Assembly (NCBI RefSeq): GCF_020531965.1
Contig: NZ_JAJAWH010000006.1
Span: 62,001-126,000 of the forward strand
Reading direction: 5' to 3'
Length of the DNA stretch: 64,000 bases
Source: Pseudorhizobium xiangyangii
GTDB taxonomy: Bacteria; Pseudomonadota; Alphaproteobacteria; Rhizobiales; Rhizobiaceae
Shown: one piece after another, positions 9,701-18,099 of the stretch
Position numbering within the stretch: the first letter of the stretch is position 1
Layout of the letters: each line of letters starts with the position of its first letter
Notes under the pieces: model-generated
Told to the model about the DNA's origin: nothing
Seen by the model: the letters and a program-made list of their open reading frames with translations, nothing else
Databases searched by the model: none
Program-made: the position numbers and the translations under genes

Positions 9701-11523
9701 TCAAGAGCGCCAGCTTGCCTTGCCTGCAGCTCCATATCGTGGAGCACGATATGGCGGCCTCCATCCGCTGCCTGCAGCTCGATTTCGAATGTCCGTTCGC
9801 TGACCACGCGGAAACCCAGGTTTTCGAGCAAGGGGACGCGTCGCGAGAGCGACAGGTGTTCCGGCTGGTGGAAGATCTTCAGTCGGACTGTGCCAAGTTC
9901 GTCAGTGTCGCGCGTGTAGAACTCGATGGAAATCTGCTGGCCCGCGGCGCAGGCGGTAATATCCGGCAGATCGGCGACCGTTTCCTCCGGGGTGAATGCT
10001 TCCTGAAAAGCGTAGTTGACCGACAGCCTTGGTCCATCCTCCGCGAGCGCATTGAAGCGCTGTTCCCATGGCGTTGAAATTGCACGGATGACCTCCTCAA
10101 GCTTTGCCTGAGGAATGCGGGGTGTCTTGCCGAGGCGGCGGCCGATGATGACGTGGACCCGTGCAACGCCTCCTTCAGGGAAGGCAGGATAGTAGGCAGA
10201 TACATGACCTTCATACGCCTTGGCGAGATAGTCGCTCACCTTTTCGCGCACGAAGGAATTATACTCCTCGCGGGGCACGTAAACGATCACAGAGACAAAC
10301 CGATCGAAGTGATCGATACGCGGCAGGACCCGGACCCGCGGCCTTTCGCTGAGCTCCATGATCTGTTCGCAGAAGCGGGCGAGTGTCGGGACATCAATCT
10401 GGAAGAGATCGTCGCGCGGATAGGATTCCAGCGTGTTCGTCAGCATTCGGCCGGAGTGGCTGTTCGGATCGAAGTCGAACTGTTCCTCGATACGCGCTGC
10501 CTTCGCCCGCAAGAGCGGGATGTCCCGAACTGAATGCGTATAGGCCGTCGCAGTGAACAGGCCGACAACACGCAGCTCGCCGATCACCTCGCCGTCCGTA
10601 TCGAAGCGCTTGATGCCGACGTAGTCCATGTAGGCCCGACGATGGACAACCGACTTCACGTTTGCCTTGGTGACGATCAGGAAGTCCTGTCCCTCCAGGA
10701 ACTCCAGGATTTCCGGTGTCGTCGTTACCGAGTCCTTGCCCTGGCGGAGGACGAGAACGTCGGGATCCGACAGGATTCCCAGGCCGCGGCCCTTGCTACG
10801 CTCAACTTTCGCATCCGCTCCTTTGCCTGAGTAGACATATTCGCGCATTCCCAGAAACGTGAAGTTGTCGTCGCGCAGCCAGTCGAGGAAGGCGAGTGCC
10901 TCGTCCCGGTCGCTCTTCTTTCGGCTGGCGGAATAGCTGCCGAGCTGCTCTGCGGCGCCCTCCAGTATCTCCAGCATCGATTTCCAGTCGGTGATTGCCA
11001 AGTGTACCTGATCAAGAACGCCGTGGATCCGCTTTACCAGCGCGTCGGCTTCCTGGCCGGAGATAGGTGGAAGATGAATCTGCATCAGGCTGACGTGATG
11101 TGCCGGGTCGCCTGGATGCTCGCTGGAGCGAAGGACTGGTTCCTTGCCGGGTTCCAGGAGCAGGATGGGATGCACTGCCATATAAAGATCGCGGTGTGTG
11201 CTCGTAACCTCACCCATCACCGAATCGAAAAGGAACGGCATGTTGCGATCAACGACAGTAAGCACATGGACGGCTACTCCGTCGGGTTCGACGCCCTCCA
11301 CGGGTTCGATGGTGACGGCGGGCCGGACGCGTGTCCAGGCCTGCAGGGAGGAGGCTGCATGCACGGCGGCTGCCGCGAGCATCTTGGGTGTGTAAGACTC
11401 GAGATCATCGGTACTGCCGCGCCCGAAAAGGGCCGAGGGATCAAGAAACGGCCTAGCGCCATCGGCGGCGATCACCCGTGCTTTCTCGATATGTTTGTCC
11501 CGCTTCGGGTTATGCCTGCCCAT
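6754..11523 (-). CDS. NAD-specific glutamate dehydrogenase, large (GDH-180) class
   Basis: A 1589-residue catabolic NAD+-dependent glutamate dehydrogenase that deaminates glutamate to 2-oxoglutarate and feeds the TCA cycle. Size and architecture match the 180-kDa class (gdhB of Pseudomonas, gdhZ of Caulobacter). The first ~700 residues are the regulatory ACT/ACT-like region (FLFDSVMGEVTS, FLDWLRDDNFTFLGMREY). The catalytic domain follows with RFGKVARGGLRWSDR, TEVLGLVKAQQVKNAVIVPV and the glutamate-site Lys in GAKGGF. The NAD-binding part has VGDMSGDVFGNGML and LWFGGIGTYIK. AGGAGA lies 8 nt before the ATG. The gene is divergent from pdxY across a 186-bp intergenic region, in which no convincing -10 was seen. 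Confidence 0.96.
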   Translation of the reverse strand: MGRHNPKRDKHIEKARVIAADGARPFLDPSALFGRGSTDDLESYTPKMLAAAAVHAASSLQAWTRVRPAVTIEPVEGVEPDGVAVHVLTVVDRNMPFLFDSVMGEVTSTHRDLYMAVHPILLLEPGKEPVLRSSEHPGDPAHHVSLMQIHLPPISGQEADALVKRIHGVLDQVHLAITDWKSMLEILEGAAEQLGSYSASRKKSDRDEALAFLDWLRDDNFTFLGMREYVYSGKGADAKVERSKGRGLGILSDPDVLVLRQGKDSVTTTPEILEFLEGQDFLIVTKANVKSVVHRRAYMDYVGIKRFDTDGEVIGELRVVGLFTATAYTHSVRDIPLLRAKAARIEEQFDFDPNSHSGRMLTNTLESYPRDDLFQIDVPTLARFCEQIMELSERPRVRVLPRIDHFDRFVSVIVYVPREEYNSFVREKVSDYLAKAYEGHVSAYYPAFPEGGVARVHVIIGRRLGKTPRIPQAKLEEVIRAISTPWEQRFNALAEDGPRLSVNYAFQEAFTPEETVADLPDITACAAGQQISIEFYTRDTDELGTVRLKIFHQPEHLSLSRRVPLLENLGFRVVSERTFEIELQAADGGRHIVLHDMELQARQAGALELSRDGQRLEDAFLAAFHGTADNDSFNRLVLLSGLTAREVTVLRAYARYLRQAGIVYSQALIADTLARYPMISRSIFQLFRDDFDPSLNDKTREKKLSAHHAELEQALAGVPNLDDDRIFRRYINAIDSTLRTNYFQRTGEGLPRATLAFKLDPNLLDGLPDPKPFREIFVYGTEVEGVHLRFGKVARGGLRWSDRAEDYRTEVLGLVKAQQVKNAVIVPVGAKGGFVPKTLPVGGSREEVFLAGREAYKTFIRTLLSVTDNIVGADVVGPPDTVRLDGDDPYFVVAADKGTATFSDTANGLAQEAGFWLDDAFASGGSAGYDHKKMGITARGAWEAAKRHFREMDIDIQTTPFTVAGVGDMSGDVFGNGMLLSPFIRLIAAFDHRDIVIDPDPDVQVSFAERQRLFGLPRSSWQDYDRKALSEGAMIISRSEKSVALTPQAATAIGIEKSVATPYEIMTAILRSPVDLLWFGGIGTYIKGASETDAEVGDRANDPIRVVAGEVRARVIGEGANLGVTQKGRIAYALAGGRCNSDAIDNSAGVNSSDVEVNIKIAFSSAMQAGRLTREKRNQILAAMTDEVGGLVLRNNYLQTLAISLTERKGSENREELSRLMSVLESHKLLNRKVETLPSDSELAERYQAGRPLTRPEIGVLLSYAKLTLFDELLESSLPDEPYFASVLKEYFPARMQKTFASDIENHRLHREIVATVLANEVVNRGGPGFAQLMRDTTSASFAEIVKAAFLARDGFDLPSLWDATDALDGQVPGRVQNAVYARISEIFADATRLILQTRAGAEDIKTAMEILRSGAKKLRGSIGNLGLSEQIQQQAEQLQADGVPVALAEDVARLSTLVLVPEMLLISGRTSIELGPVAQTYFAVTETFRINRLLDGGERVTTADHYESLALTRSLEQIATARRNIAISALMSHAKEKKPLQAWYAKSRQQVNRVADELIALTDSAELNLSKMTVAAGLLTDLAEMRSP

Positions 11524-11709
11524 GCCAGTATTCTCCTAGATGATGCCGCAACATGCTGCTGCCATTGTCGATCCGTCAACCACCTATAAGATCAAAGCGA
11601 TCCCCGGGCGGAATCCGGCCCCGTTTCCTTTAAACAGCACGGAACGGCTGCTTATTGACAAGCAACAGTGAAAAAACGATCAAGCGCCATCGAAACTGGA
11701 GGCTTTAAC

Positions 11710-12579
11710 ATGGAAAACTCCGGCGCGGTGATCGTGATCTCCAGTCACGTCGTTCGCGGTTCCGTAGGAAACCGAGCTGCAGTTTTTGCCCTGGAGACCC
11801 TTGGTTTCCCCGTCTGGGCACTGCCGACAGTCGTGCTTCCATGGCATCCCGGTCATGGCAAGTCGACCCGCCTCACATTCTCAGAGAACGATTTTGACGC
11901 CGTCATCGATGACCTTATCCGTGCACCTTGGCTTGGCGAGGTGAAGGCCGTTCTCACCGGATATTTCGGCAATAGCGGCCAGCCGAGAGCAGTGGCACGA
12001 CTGATCCGGGCATTGCACGATCGTAATCCAGATTTGCTATACGTTTGCGATCCGGTCATGGGTGATCTTGGTGGGTTGTACATTCCTCAAGAGACGGCGG
12101 AAGCGATCCGGGATGAGTTGCTGCCACTGGCGACCATTGCGACGCCCAACCGTTATGAGCTTGCCTGGCTTTCCGGGAGCGACCTGGACAGCAATGCCGA
12201 GATCATGGAGGCGGCGCTGGCGCTTGGACCATCTCGCATGCTGGTGACCTCAGCGGTGCCGATGATGACAGGCGGGACCGGCAACCTATATCTCACCGGT
12301 AAGCACGCGTTCCTTGCGGAACATCGGCTGATCGACAGCCCTCCGAACGGGTTAGGAGATCTGCTGGCGGCTCTCTTCCTTGCCCGGACACTATCCGGCG
12401 CCGATGAGGAACGCGCGTTGCAGATGGCCACTGCCAGTGTCTACGAAGTGTTGGCCAGAACGAGCAAGCGTGGGAGCGACGAGCTGACATTGGAGAGGGA
12501 TGCGGCAAGCCTGACAACGCCGATGGCCATGGTGCAGATGCGGCGCCTCGTTCATCCGCTCCAACGGGTTCGGCGTTGA
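11710..12579 (+). CDS. pdxY: Pyridoxal kinase PdxY
   Basis: PdxY phosphorylates pyridoxal in the vitamin B6 salvage pathway. The 289-residue product is close to E. coli PdxY in length and has the ribokinase-like fold: SSHVVRGSVGNRAAVFALETLGF at the N-terminus (vitamin-binding face), YVCDPVMGD in the middle, IATPNRYELAWLSG, and the C-terminal NGLGDLLAALFLA containing the catalytic Asp (the usual GTGD motif, here GLGD). The start is ATG 11710, with GGAGG at 11698-11702 and a 7-nt spacer; an upstream in-frame GTG at 11668 lacks such a site. The carbonic anhydrase gene follows after 57 bp on the same strand. Confidence 0.92.
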   Translation: MENSGAVIVISSHVVRGSVGNRAAVFALETLGFPVWALPTVVLPWHPGHGKSTRLTFSENDFDAVIDDLIRAPWLGEVKAVLTGYFGNSGQPRAVARLIRALHDRNPDLLYVCDPVMGDLGGLYIPQETAEAIRDELLPLATIATPNRYELAWLSGSDLDSNAEIMEAALALGPSRMLVTSAVPMMTGGTGNLYLTGKHAFLAEHRLIDSPPNGLGDLLAALFLARTLSGADEERALQMATASVYEVLARTSKRGSDELTLERDAASLTTPMAMVQMRRLVHPLQRVRR

Positions 12580-12636
12580 CCACGAGTACGACATAGTATC
12601 GTTGATCTCACGATAACCTCAGGATAAAGCTAAGCC

Positions 12637-13317
12637 ATGCACCAGTTCCCTGACCGCCTTCTGACCGGATACCGTAACTTTATGAGCGGCCGTTATGTCG
12701 ATGAGGCCGATCGCTACCGCGGGCTGGCTGAGACGGGTCAGAAGCCCCACACGCTCGTGGTTGCCTGTTGCGACTCCAGGTCGGCTCCCGAGACAATATT
12801 TGATTGCGGGCCTGGAGAGCTTTTTGTGGTGCGGAACGTCGCAAACATGGTGCCGCCGTTCGAGCCGGACGGTCAGTTCCATGCGACCTCGGCCGCCTTG
12901 GAATATGCGGTCCAGGCTCTGAAGATCAGGAACATCGTCATCATGGGGCACGGGCGCTGCGGTGGTATTCAGGCGGCGCTTGATCCTGCAATGGAGCCGC
13001 TTTCACCGGGAGACTTCATCGGCAAGTGGATGGGTCTTGTTCGTACCGCGGCCGATCAAATTCAAAGCAACAACCTGATGACGCAATCGGAGCGCCAGAC
13101 CGCGCTGGAGCGCGTGTCCATCCGTAGCTCCATCAATAACCTCCGGACTTTCCCGGAGGTCCGGAATCTCGAGGAACAGGGCGAACTGCAGATCCATGGA
13201 GCATGGTTCGACATCTCGACCGGCGAGCTCTGGGTCATGGACGGCAAGACGGGCGATTTCTTCCGCCCTTCTGACGAGACGCTGACGGCGGCAAGTCCGG
13301 AAACTGCCGCCGAATAG
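12637..13317 (+). CDS. Beta-class carbonic anhydrase
   Basis: A 226-residue beta-carbonic anhydrase interconverting CO2 and bicarbonate, cytoplasmic. The zinc site is complete: the CxDxR motif as C44-C45-D46-S47-R48, and HxxC as H105 and C108 in MGHGRCGG. FVVRNVANMVPP and the ALEYAVQALK segment are standard. It lies 57 bp after pdxY and may be co-transcribed with it. It is convergent with the mltB-like gene, whose stop is only 8 bp away, and no terminator hairpin fits between them. Beta-CAs are often required for growth in ambient CO2, as they supply bicarbonate to carboxylases including purine synthesis; that role here is inferred. Confidence 0.96.
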   Translation: MHQFPDRLLTGYRNFMSGRYVDEADRYRGLAETGQKPHTLVVACCDSRSAPETIFDCGPGELFVVRNVANMVPPFEPDGQFHATSAALEYAVQALKIRNIVIMGHGRCGGIQAALDPAMEPLSPGDFIGKWMGLVRTAADQIQSNNLMTQSERQTALERVSIRSSINNLRTFPEVRNLEEQGELQIHGAWFDISTGELWVMDGKTGDFFRPSDETLTAASPETAAE

Positions 13318-13325
13318 GCTATGCT

Positions 13326-14138
13326 TTACTGGCCGTCGATCTTGGCGCCGATATGCGCAATCGCCTGCTGGTAAACGGTTGCCGCATTCCAGCCCTGGAT
13401 CGCCACGTAGTTCGGTTCGCCCGGCTGATAGCCGGCGCCGCGCTGCCAGCCATGTCCTGCGAGGAAGTTTGCGGTTGAAGCAAGAGCATCGGGACGGGAA
13501 CGAACGAGATCGATGTGCCCATCGCCATCGCCATCGACGCCGTAGCGGATGACATTGGCGGGGAGGAATTGGGTCTGACCGATTTCGCCGTGCGCAGCGC
13601 CCTTGGCTGTTGTGCTCAGGTCGCCCCGCTGCACCAATTGCAGAGCGGCAAACAGCTGTTCGGTGAAATAGGCCGAGCGGCGGCAGTCATAGGCGAGGGT
13701 GGCAACCGCCGACAGAGTGTGCTGGTTGCCCAGGAAGCTGCCGAAGCCGGTTTCCATGCCCCAGATCGCGACGAGCGGACCAGCGGGCACGCCGTAACGA
13801 CGCTCGAGCGAAGCGAAGAGCTGAGCATTGCCGGATTTCATTTTCTTGCCACGCGCGATGATCGTCGCACCACCGCGCTTTTCCATGAACTGGTCGAATG
13901 ACAGCTTGAAGCTGCGTTGCCCACGATCGGCGCGGATGGTTTCGCGGTTGTACGAGACGGCGCTGAATGCCTTGTCGATGACAGCGGGGCTGAGACCAGC
14001 CGCCCTGGCCTGCGGCTTGAAATCCTCGACCCAGCGGCTGAAGCCGGATGAGTCATTGCCACATTGCGCAGCTGCTGCCGGCAACGCCAAACCTGTGAGC
14101 GCTGCGGCCAGGATGGTTGCGCGCATTATCTTCGACAT
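13326..14138 (-). CDS. Lytic murein transglycosylase, MltB-like (SLT_2)
   Basis: A 270-residue periplasmic lytic transglycosylase that cleaves MurNAc-GlcNAc bonds to 1,6-anhydro products. Residues 1-24 form a Sec signal peptide ending ALPAAAA-Q; there is no lipobox, so it is soluble rather than a lipoprotein like E. coli MltB. The catalytic Glu is E129 in AIWGMETGFGSF. Other family blocks are GEIGQTQFLPANVIRYGVDGDG and DALASTANFLAGHGWQRG. The C-terminal peptidoglycan-binding domain seen in some paralogues is absent, making this a short, catalytic-domain-only version. It lies 174 bp downstream of asd on the same strand. Confidence 0.93.
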   Translation of the reverse strand: MSKIMRATILAAALTGLALPAAAAQCGNDSSGFSRWVEDFKPQARAAGLSPAVIDKAFSAVSYNRETIRADRGQRSFKLSFDQFMEKRGGATIIARGKKMKSGNAQLFASLERRYGVPAGPLVAIWGMETGFGSFLGNQHTLSAVATLAYDCRRSAYFTEQLFAALQLVQRGDLSTTAKGAAHGEIGQTQFLPANVIRYGVDGDGDGHIDLVRSRPDALASTANFLAGHGWQRGAGYQPGEPNYVAIQGWNAATVYQQAIAHIGAKIDGQ

Positions 14139-14260
14139 GGATCAATCCGCTTTTGAGGGCACAGTCGGCCCAAATATTTTCTCTGGAGGGTGTTTATGAC
14201 GTCAGCGAATGCACGCTGCAACTCATCAGGAGTGAATTGTTCGTGATGGTTGCAACGGCA

Positions 14261-14291
14261 ATACCAGCGCCGCAACAGGCGGCACTGGTAT
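14261..14291 (-). terminator. Strong stem-loop downstream of asd
   Basis: Two 13-nt arms (ATACCAGCGCCGC and GCGGCACTGGTAT) pair with one mismatch around a five-base loop, AACAG. The hairpin lies 21 bp past the asd stop and before the mltB-like gene. There is no T tract on either side, so it may be a Rho-assisted terminator, an mRNA-stabilising 3' hairpin or an intergenic palindrome rather than a classical terminator. Confidence 0.5.
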
Positions 14292-14312
14292 CTGGACGTG
14301 CTTAACAATCGC

Positions 14313-15347
14313 TTACGCGGCGAGCTTGCGCGGCTTGATAAGGGCCCGATTGATCAGGAGTTCTGCTATCTGCACCGCGTTGAGAGCGGCGCCCTTGCGA
14401 AGGTTGTCGGAGACGATCCACATGTTGAGGCCGTTCTCGACGGTTGCGTCTTCGCGAATGCGCGAAATGTAGGTCGCATCCTCGCCGGCGCATTCGACCG
14501 GCGTGATATAGCCGCCGTTCTCGTGCTTGTCGATGACGAGGCAGCCGGGCGCTTCGCGCAGGATGTCACGTGCCTCGTCGGCAGTGATCTCGTTCTCGAA
14601 CTCGATGTTGACCGATTCGGAATGGCCGATGAAGACAGGAACGCGAACTGCGGTGCAGGTGACCTTGATCTTCGGGTCGAGTATCTTCTTCGTTTCCGCC
14701 AGAACCTTCCACTCTTCCTTCGTGTAGCCGTCTTCCATGAAGCTGTCGATATGCGGAATGACGTTGAAGGCGATGCGCTTGGTGAACTTATTCGATTGGA
14801 CCGGATCTGCGACGAAAACCGCGCGAGTCTGCGTGAAGAGTTCGTCCATGCCTTCCTTGCCGGCGCCAGAGACGGACTGATAGGTCGAGACGACAATACG
14901 CTTGATCTTTGCCGCATCATGGAGCGGCTTCAGCGCCACAACGAGCTGTGCCGTGGAGCAATTCGGGTTGGCAATGATGTTGCGCTTCTTGAAATCGACG
15001 ATCGCATCCGGGTTTACTTCAGGAACGATCAGCGGAACGTCGGCGTCGTAACGCCAGGCCGAGGAATTGTCGATCACGACGCAACCCTGGGCGCCGATCT
15101 TCGGCGACCACTTCTGGGAAATGGTGCCGCCAGCGGACATCAGGCAAATGTCGGTGTCGGAGAAATCATAGTTCTCGAGATTCTGTACCTTCAGAACCTT
15201 GTCTCCGAAGGAAACCTCGGTGCCCTGCGAACGTGAAGACGCAAGGGCGATGACCTCGTCGGCGGGAAAGCCACGTTCGGCCAGGATGTTCAGAATTTCT
15301 CTGCCGACATTCCCCGTCGCGCCCGCAATTGCAATCTTGAAACCCAT
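14313..15347 (-). CDS. asd: Aspartate-semialdehyde dehydrogenase
   Basis: Asd reduces aspartyl-4-phosphate to aspartate semialdehyde, the branch point for lysine/DAP, methionine and threonine. The N-terminus MGFKIAIAGATGNVGREIL is the NADP-binding glycine loop. The catalytic Cys is in NPNCSTAQLVVALKPL, and the substrate-binding segment includes STYQSVSGAGKEGMDEL. The product is 344 residues, normal for the family. ATG 15347 is chosen because the conserved fold starts directly there and an AGAGAG-rich ribosome site precedes it; the upstream in-frame extension of 18 residues is not conserved-looking. It follows leuB on the same strand, separated by about 400 bp. Confidence 0.97.
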   Translation of the reverse strand: MGFKIAIAGATGNVGREILNILAERGFPADEVIALASSRSQGTEVSFGDKVLKVQNLENYDFSDTDICLMSAGGTISQKWSPKIGAQGCVVIDNSSAWRYDADVPLIVPEVNPDAIVDFKKRNIIANPNCSTAQLVVALKPLHDAAKIKRIVVSTYQSVSGAGKEGMDELFTQTRAVFVADPVQSNKFTKRIAFNVIPHIDSFMEDGYTKEEWKVLAETKKILDPKIKVTCTAVRVPVFIGHSESVNIEFENEITADEARDILREAPGCLVIDKHENGGYITPVECAGEDATYISRIREDATVENGLNMWIVSDNLRKGAALNAVQIAELLINRALIKPRKLAA

Positions 15348-15745
15348 GATGTGCTCTCTTTCTGTCTCTCCTCGATCTTGGAGGGGGAAGCCGCGATCCA
15401 TCGCGGGTTTCCTTGTCCCCAGCCTAACCGGGGAGAGAGCGGTGGGCCAGAGACGTCAGACGGTTTTCGTCGTCGTTTTGGCCGTGGTTTTGCAGGAGGC
15501 GAAAAAGCATTGGATCAGACCGGCCACATGTGCCGGTTGAAAATCAGCAGCGATGTCATACTCGCAGCGGTTCATAGGATGCTTTCCCGTTCGACGCAGG
15601 TGTTTAAAACATTCTCATCCGGAGTCAAGCTGAGAGCAGGACGGCGGCAACGTTTATAAGAATGGCGTAATGGATCGATAACAGGAGGATGCCGTGACAA
15701 GCGTCATCCTTGATGGATGGTCGCTTGTCACGAGCGGGAACAAGA
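15348..15745. other. Non-coding interval between leuB and asd
   Basis: About 400 bp without a convincing gene; short open frames here have no ribosome site or recognisable content. It contains the asd leader. A near-perfect hairpin lies at about 15386-15412 (GGAAGCCGCGAT, CC, ATCGCGGGTTTCC), and a longer inverted repeat is found near the leuB end (listed separately). No riboswitch could be recognised. Confidence 0.6.
15694..15731 (-). terminator. Inverted repeat just downstream of leuB
   Basis: Perfect 10-bp arms, GTGACAAGCG (15694-15703) and CGCTTGTCAC (15722-15731), extend inward through CATCC/GGATG with a small bulge. It starts 15 bp after the leuB stop on the minus strand. No T tract follows, so it is a hairpin of terminator position but not of classical terminator form. 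Confidence 0.5.
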
Positions 15746-16855
15746 TCAGGCTGCGAGCGCCTTAAACTCTGCGAGGATCGCATCGCCCATTTCCGTGGTT
15801 CCAACCTGGCGGCAACCGTCGGCCATGATGTCGCCCGTGCGGAGGCCGCTGTCGAGAACGTTGGCGATCGCCTTTTCCAGCCGGTCGGCGTCCTGAACCA
15901 TGTTGAACGAATAGCGCAAGCACATGGCGAAGGAGGCAATCATGGCGATCGGGTTGGCAATACCCTTGCCGGAGATATCTGGCGCGGAGCCATGCACGGG
16001 CTCATACATGGCCTTGCGCTTGCCTGTCTTGGCATCGGGCGCACCGAGTGACGCGGACGGCAGCATGCCGAGCGAACCCGTCAGCATGGCGGCAACGTCG
16101 GAGAGCATGTCGCCGAACAGGTTGTCGGTGACGATGACGTCGAACTGCTTCGGCGCCCGCACCAGCTGCATGCCTCCGGCATCCGCCAGCATGTGCTCGA
16201 GCTTCACTTCGGAGAACTTCGTCTTGTGCGTTTCAGTTACGACCTGGTTCCAGAGCACGCCGGATTTCATGACGTTGCGCTTTTCCATGGAGCAAACCGC
16301 ATTGTTGCGCGTACGGGCCATCTCGAACGCGACGGCAGCGATGCGCTCGATTTCGTAGGTGTCGTATACCTGGGTGTCGATGGCGCGCTTCTGGCCGTTG
16401 CCGAGATCGCTGATGGTTTTTGGCTCGCCGAAATAGACGCCGCCGGTCAGTTCGCGGATGATGAGGATGTCGAGGCCTTCGACCAGTTCCGGCTTCAGCG
16501 ATGATGCGGAAGCGAGCGCCGGATAGCAGATGGCCGGACGCAGGTTGGCGAAGAGCTCGAGGTCCTTGCGCAGGCGCAACAGACCGGCTTCGGGCCGGAC
16601 CTCATAGGGGACGTCGTCCCACTTCGGTCCGCCGACCGCTCCGAACAGAACAGCGTCTGCCGCCATGGCTTTTTCCATGTCCTCATCGGAAATAGCCGCG
16701 CCATGCGCATCGTAAGCACTGCCGCCAACCAGACCTTCGTCCGTTACGAAGCCGGCATCCATGCTTTCGTTCATGTAGGTGATAATCTTGCGGACTTCGC
16801 CCATGGTTTCGGGGCCGATGCCGTCACCGGGAAGAAGGAAGAGAGACTTCGTCAT
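15746..16855 (-). CDS. leuB: 3-isopropylmalate dehydrogenase
   Basis: LeuB oxidises and decarboxylates 3-isopropylmalate to 2-oxoisocaproate with NAD+ in leucine synthesis. The 369-residue protein has [11 protein letters not shown] at the N-terminus, [31 protein letters not shown] (substrate arginines) and [12 protein letters not shown]. The Mg-binding block is [20 protein letters not shown], and the NAD specificity region is [24 protein letters not shown] lies about 9 nt before the ATG. leuD is 1.1 kb upstream on the same strand with a RidA gene between them; leuC is not in the window. The leucine genes are therefore split, as is usual in rhizobia. Confidence 0.98.
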   Translation of the reverse strand: MTKSLFLLPGDGIGPETMGEVRKIITYMNESMDAGFVTDEGLVGGSAYDAHGAAISDEDMEKAMAADAVLFGAVGGPKWDDVPYEVRPEAGLLRLRKDLELFANLRPAICYPALASASSLKPELVEGLDILIIRELTGGVYFGEPKTISDLGNGQKRAIDTQVYDTYEIERIAAVAFEMARTRNNAVCSMEKRNVMKSGVLWNQVVTETHKTKFSEVKLEHMLADAGGMQLVRAPKQFDVIVTDNLFGDMLSDVAAMLTGSLGMLPSASLGAPDAKTGKRKAMYEPVHGSAPDISGKGIANPIAMIASFAMCLRYSFNMVQDADRLEKAIANVLDSGLRTGDIMADGCRQVGTTEMGDAILAEFKALAA

Positions 16856-16880
16856 CGTATGATTTCCTCAAATTGGGCAA

Positions 16881-16950
16881 GCTCACCCTCCGCACGGCCA
16901 TGGCCGTACCTTCGTGACCTCCTCCGAGCCTGCCGAAGGACGAGGTCTGG
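16881..16950. repeat. Palindromic intergenic element between RidA gene and leuB
   Basis: Two adjacent palindromes fill this gap. The first is a perfect 14-bp palindrome, ACGGCCATGGCCGT (16894-16907). The second has arms GACCTCCTCC (16916-16925) and GGACGAGGTC (16938-16947), matching at nine of ten positions. The general form, including GAAGGACGAGGTC, resembles the dispersed palindromic elements common in rhizobial genomes. Its copy number cannot be judged from one window. Confidence 0.45.
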
Positions 16951-16956
16951 CAGACT

Positions 16957-17346
16957 CTACGTGGCGCCGGCTCCGATGCGAGCCGTCACCTCAATTTCAA
17001 CTTTCATCTCCGGCATGATGAGGCCGCATACGATCATGGTTGCGGCGGGTCGGATATCGGCAAAGGCCGCTCCCAATACCTCCACGGTGGCATCATAATT
17101 TGCCATGTCGGTGATGTAATAGCGGACGCGGACGACGTCCTTCAGGCTGCTGCCTGCCTCGTGCAAGGCCTTGCCGATCGTGGCCAGTGCGTTCTCGGTC
17201 TGCGCCGCGACGTCCTCCGGCATCTCCATTCTGGCATAGTCGTAGCCCGTTGTGCCGGAGACATAGACCATGTCCCCGTCTACAACGGCGCGTGAATAGC
17301 CGATCCTGGTTTCAAACGGGGAGCCGGACGAGATGCGCTTGACCAT
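16957..17346 (-). CDS. RidA/YjgF family protein
   Basis: A 129-residue member of the RidA/YER057c/UK114 superfamily, homotrimeric enzymes whose archetype hydrolyses reactive enamine/imine intermediates released by PLP enzymes. Visible family features are IGYSRAVVDGDMVYVSGTTG, QTENALATIGKALHEAGSSL, VVRVRYYITDMANYD, the ARPA-like IRPAATMIVCGLIMPEMKVEIEV stretch (positions about 100-125), and an R in VRVRYYI near the usual ligand Arg. It starts 15 bp after the leuD stop on the same strand and precedes leuB, so it sits in the leucine operon. That matches RidA's role in protecting branched-chain amino acid metabolism. The variant subgroup and substrate are not certain. Confidence 0.88.
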   Translation of the reverse strand: MVKRISSGSPFETRIGYSRAVVDGDMVYVSGTTGYDYARMEMPEDVAAQTENALATIGKALHEAGSSLKDVVRVRYYITDMANYDATVEVLGAAFADIRPAATMIVCGLIMPEMKVEIEVTARIGAGAT

Positions 17347-17361
17347 GGCGGGTAAGCCGCC

Positions 17362-17967
17362 TCAGAGCCAGGGCCGCTCGGTGCGGATCTTGTTCTCGAA
17401 GCCGCCGATCACGGTCTCGCTTTTCAGGGTTGTGGCGATATCGTCGAGCCCTTCCAGCAGGATGTGACGGCGTGCCTGATCGATGTCGAAATGTATCGAA
17501 CCGCCATCCGGACCGGTGATTTCCTGGGCTTCGAGATCGACCGTAAGGATGGCATTCGAACCGCGCGACGCATCATCCATCAGCTTGTCCAGATCGTCCT
17601 GGCTGACGACGATGGGCAGGATGCCGTTCTTGAAACAGTTATTATAGAAGATATCGGCGAAGCTCGTGGAGATCACGCAGCGAATACCGAAGTCGAGAAG
17701 CGCCCAGGGTGCATGCTCGCGAGAGGAGCCGCAGCCGAAATTGTCGCCGGCGACAAGGATCTTGGAGTTCCTGTAGGCGGGCTTGTTGAGGACGAAGTCA
17801 GAATTCTCCGAACCGTCTTCCTGATAGCGCGCTTCAGCGAAAAGGCCCTTGCCGAGCCCGGTTCGCTTGATTGTCTTCAGGTAGTCTTTCGGAATGATCA
17901 TGTCCGTATCGACATTGACGACCGGAAGCGGCGCTGCAACGCCGGTGAGCTTGACGAACTTTTCCAT
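17362..17967 (-). CDS. leuD: 3-isopropylmalate dehydratase small subunit
   Basis: LeuD is the swivel-domain subunit of isopropylmalate isomerase and partners LeuC (not in this window). The 201-residue length equals E. coli LeuD. Conserved parts are [15 protein letters not shown], the flexible-loop region [36 protein letters not shown] (about residues 74-99) and [17 protein letters not shown]. The start is ATG 17967, with GGAGG and a 6-nt spacer immediately upstream; the longer frame adds only five residues and loses that spacing. It heads the leuD-ridA-leuB group on the minus strand. Confidence 0.97.
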   Translation of the reverse strand: MEKFVKLTGVAAPLPVVNVDTDMIIPKDYLKTIKRTGLGKGLFAEARYQEDGSENSDFVLNKPAYRNSKILVAGDNFGCGSSREHAPWALLDFGIRCVISTSFADIFYNNCFKNGILPIVVSQDDLDKLMDDASRGSNAILTVDLEAQEITGPDGGSIHFDIDQARRHILLEGLDDIATTLKSETVIGGFENKIRTERPWL

Positions 17968-18099
17968 GATCTGCCTCCACATGGATTATCTGCGAAGGCC
18001 TTAAATCAAATCGGGGGGGATTTGAAGGACCGATTTACCCTCAAGCGGTACGCCGAAGAGCGGAAAAGCAGTGTTTCCGTTGTCTGCCGTGCTTTTGGC

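Noticed and set aside
11640-11700. TTGACA hexamer before pdxY as a sigma-70 promoter
   Set aside because: No acceptable -10 element at 16-18 bp spacing (GATCAA at the expected place).
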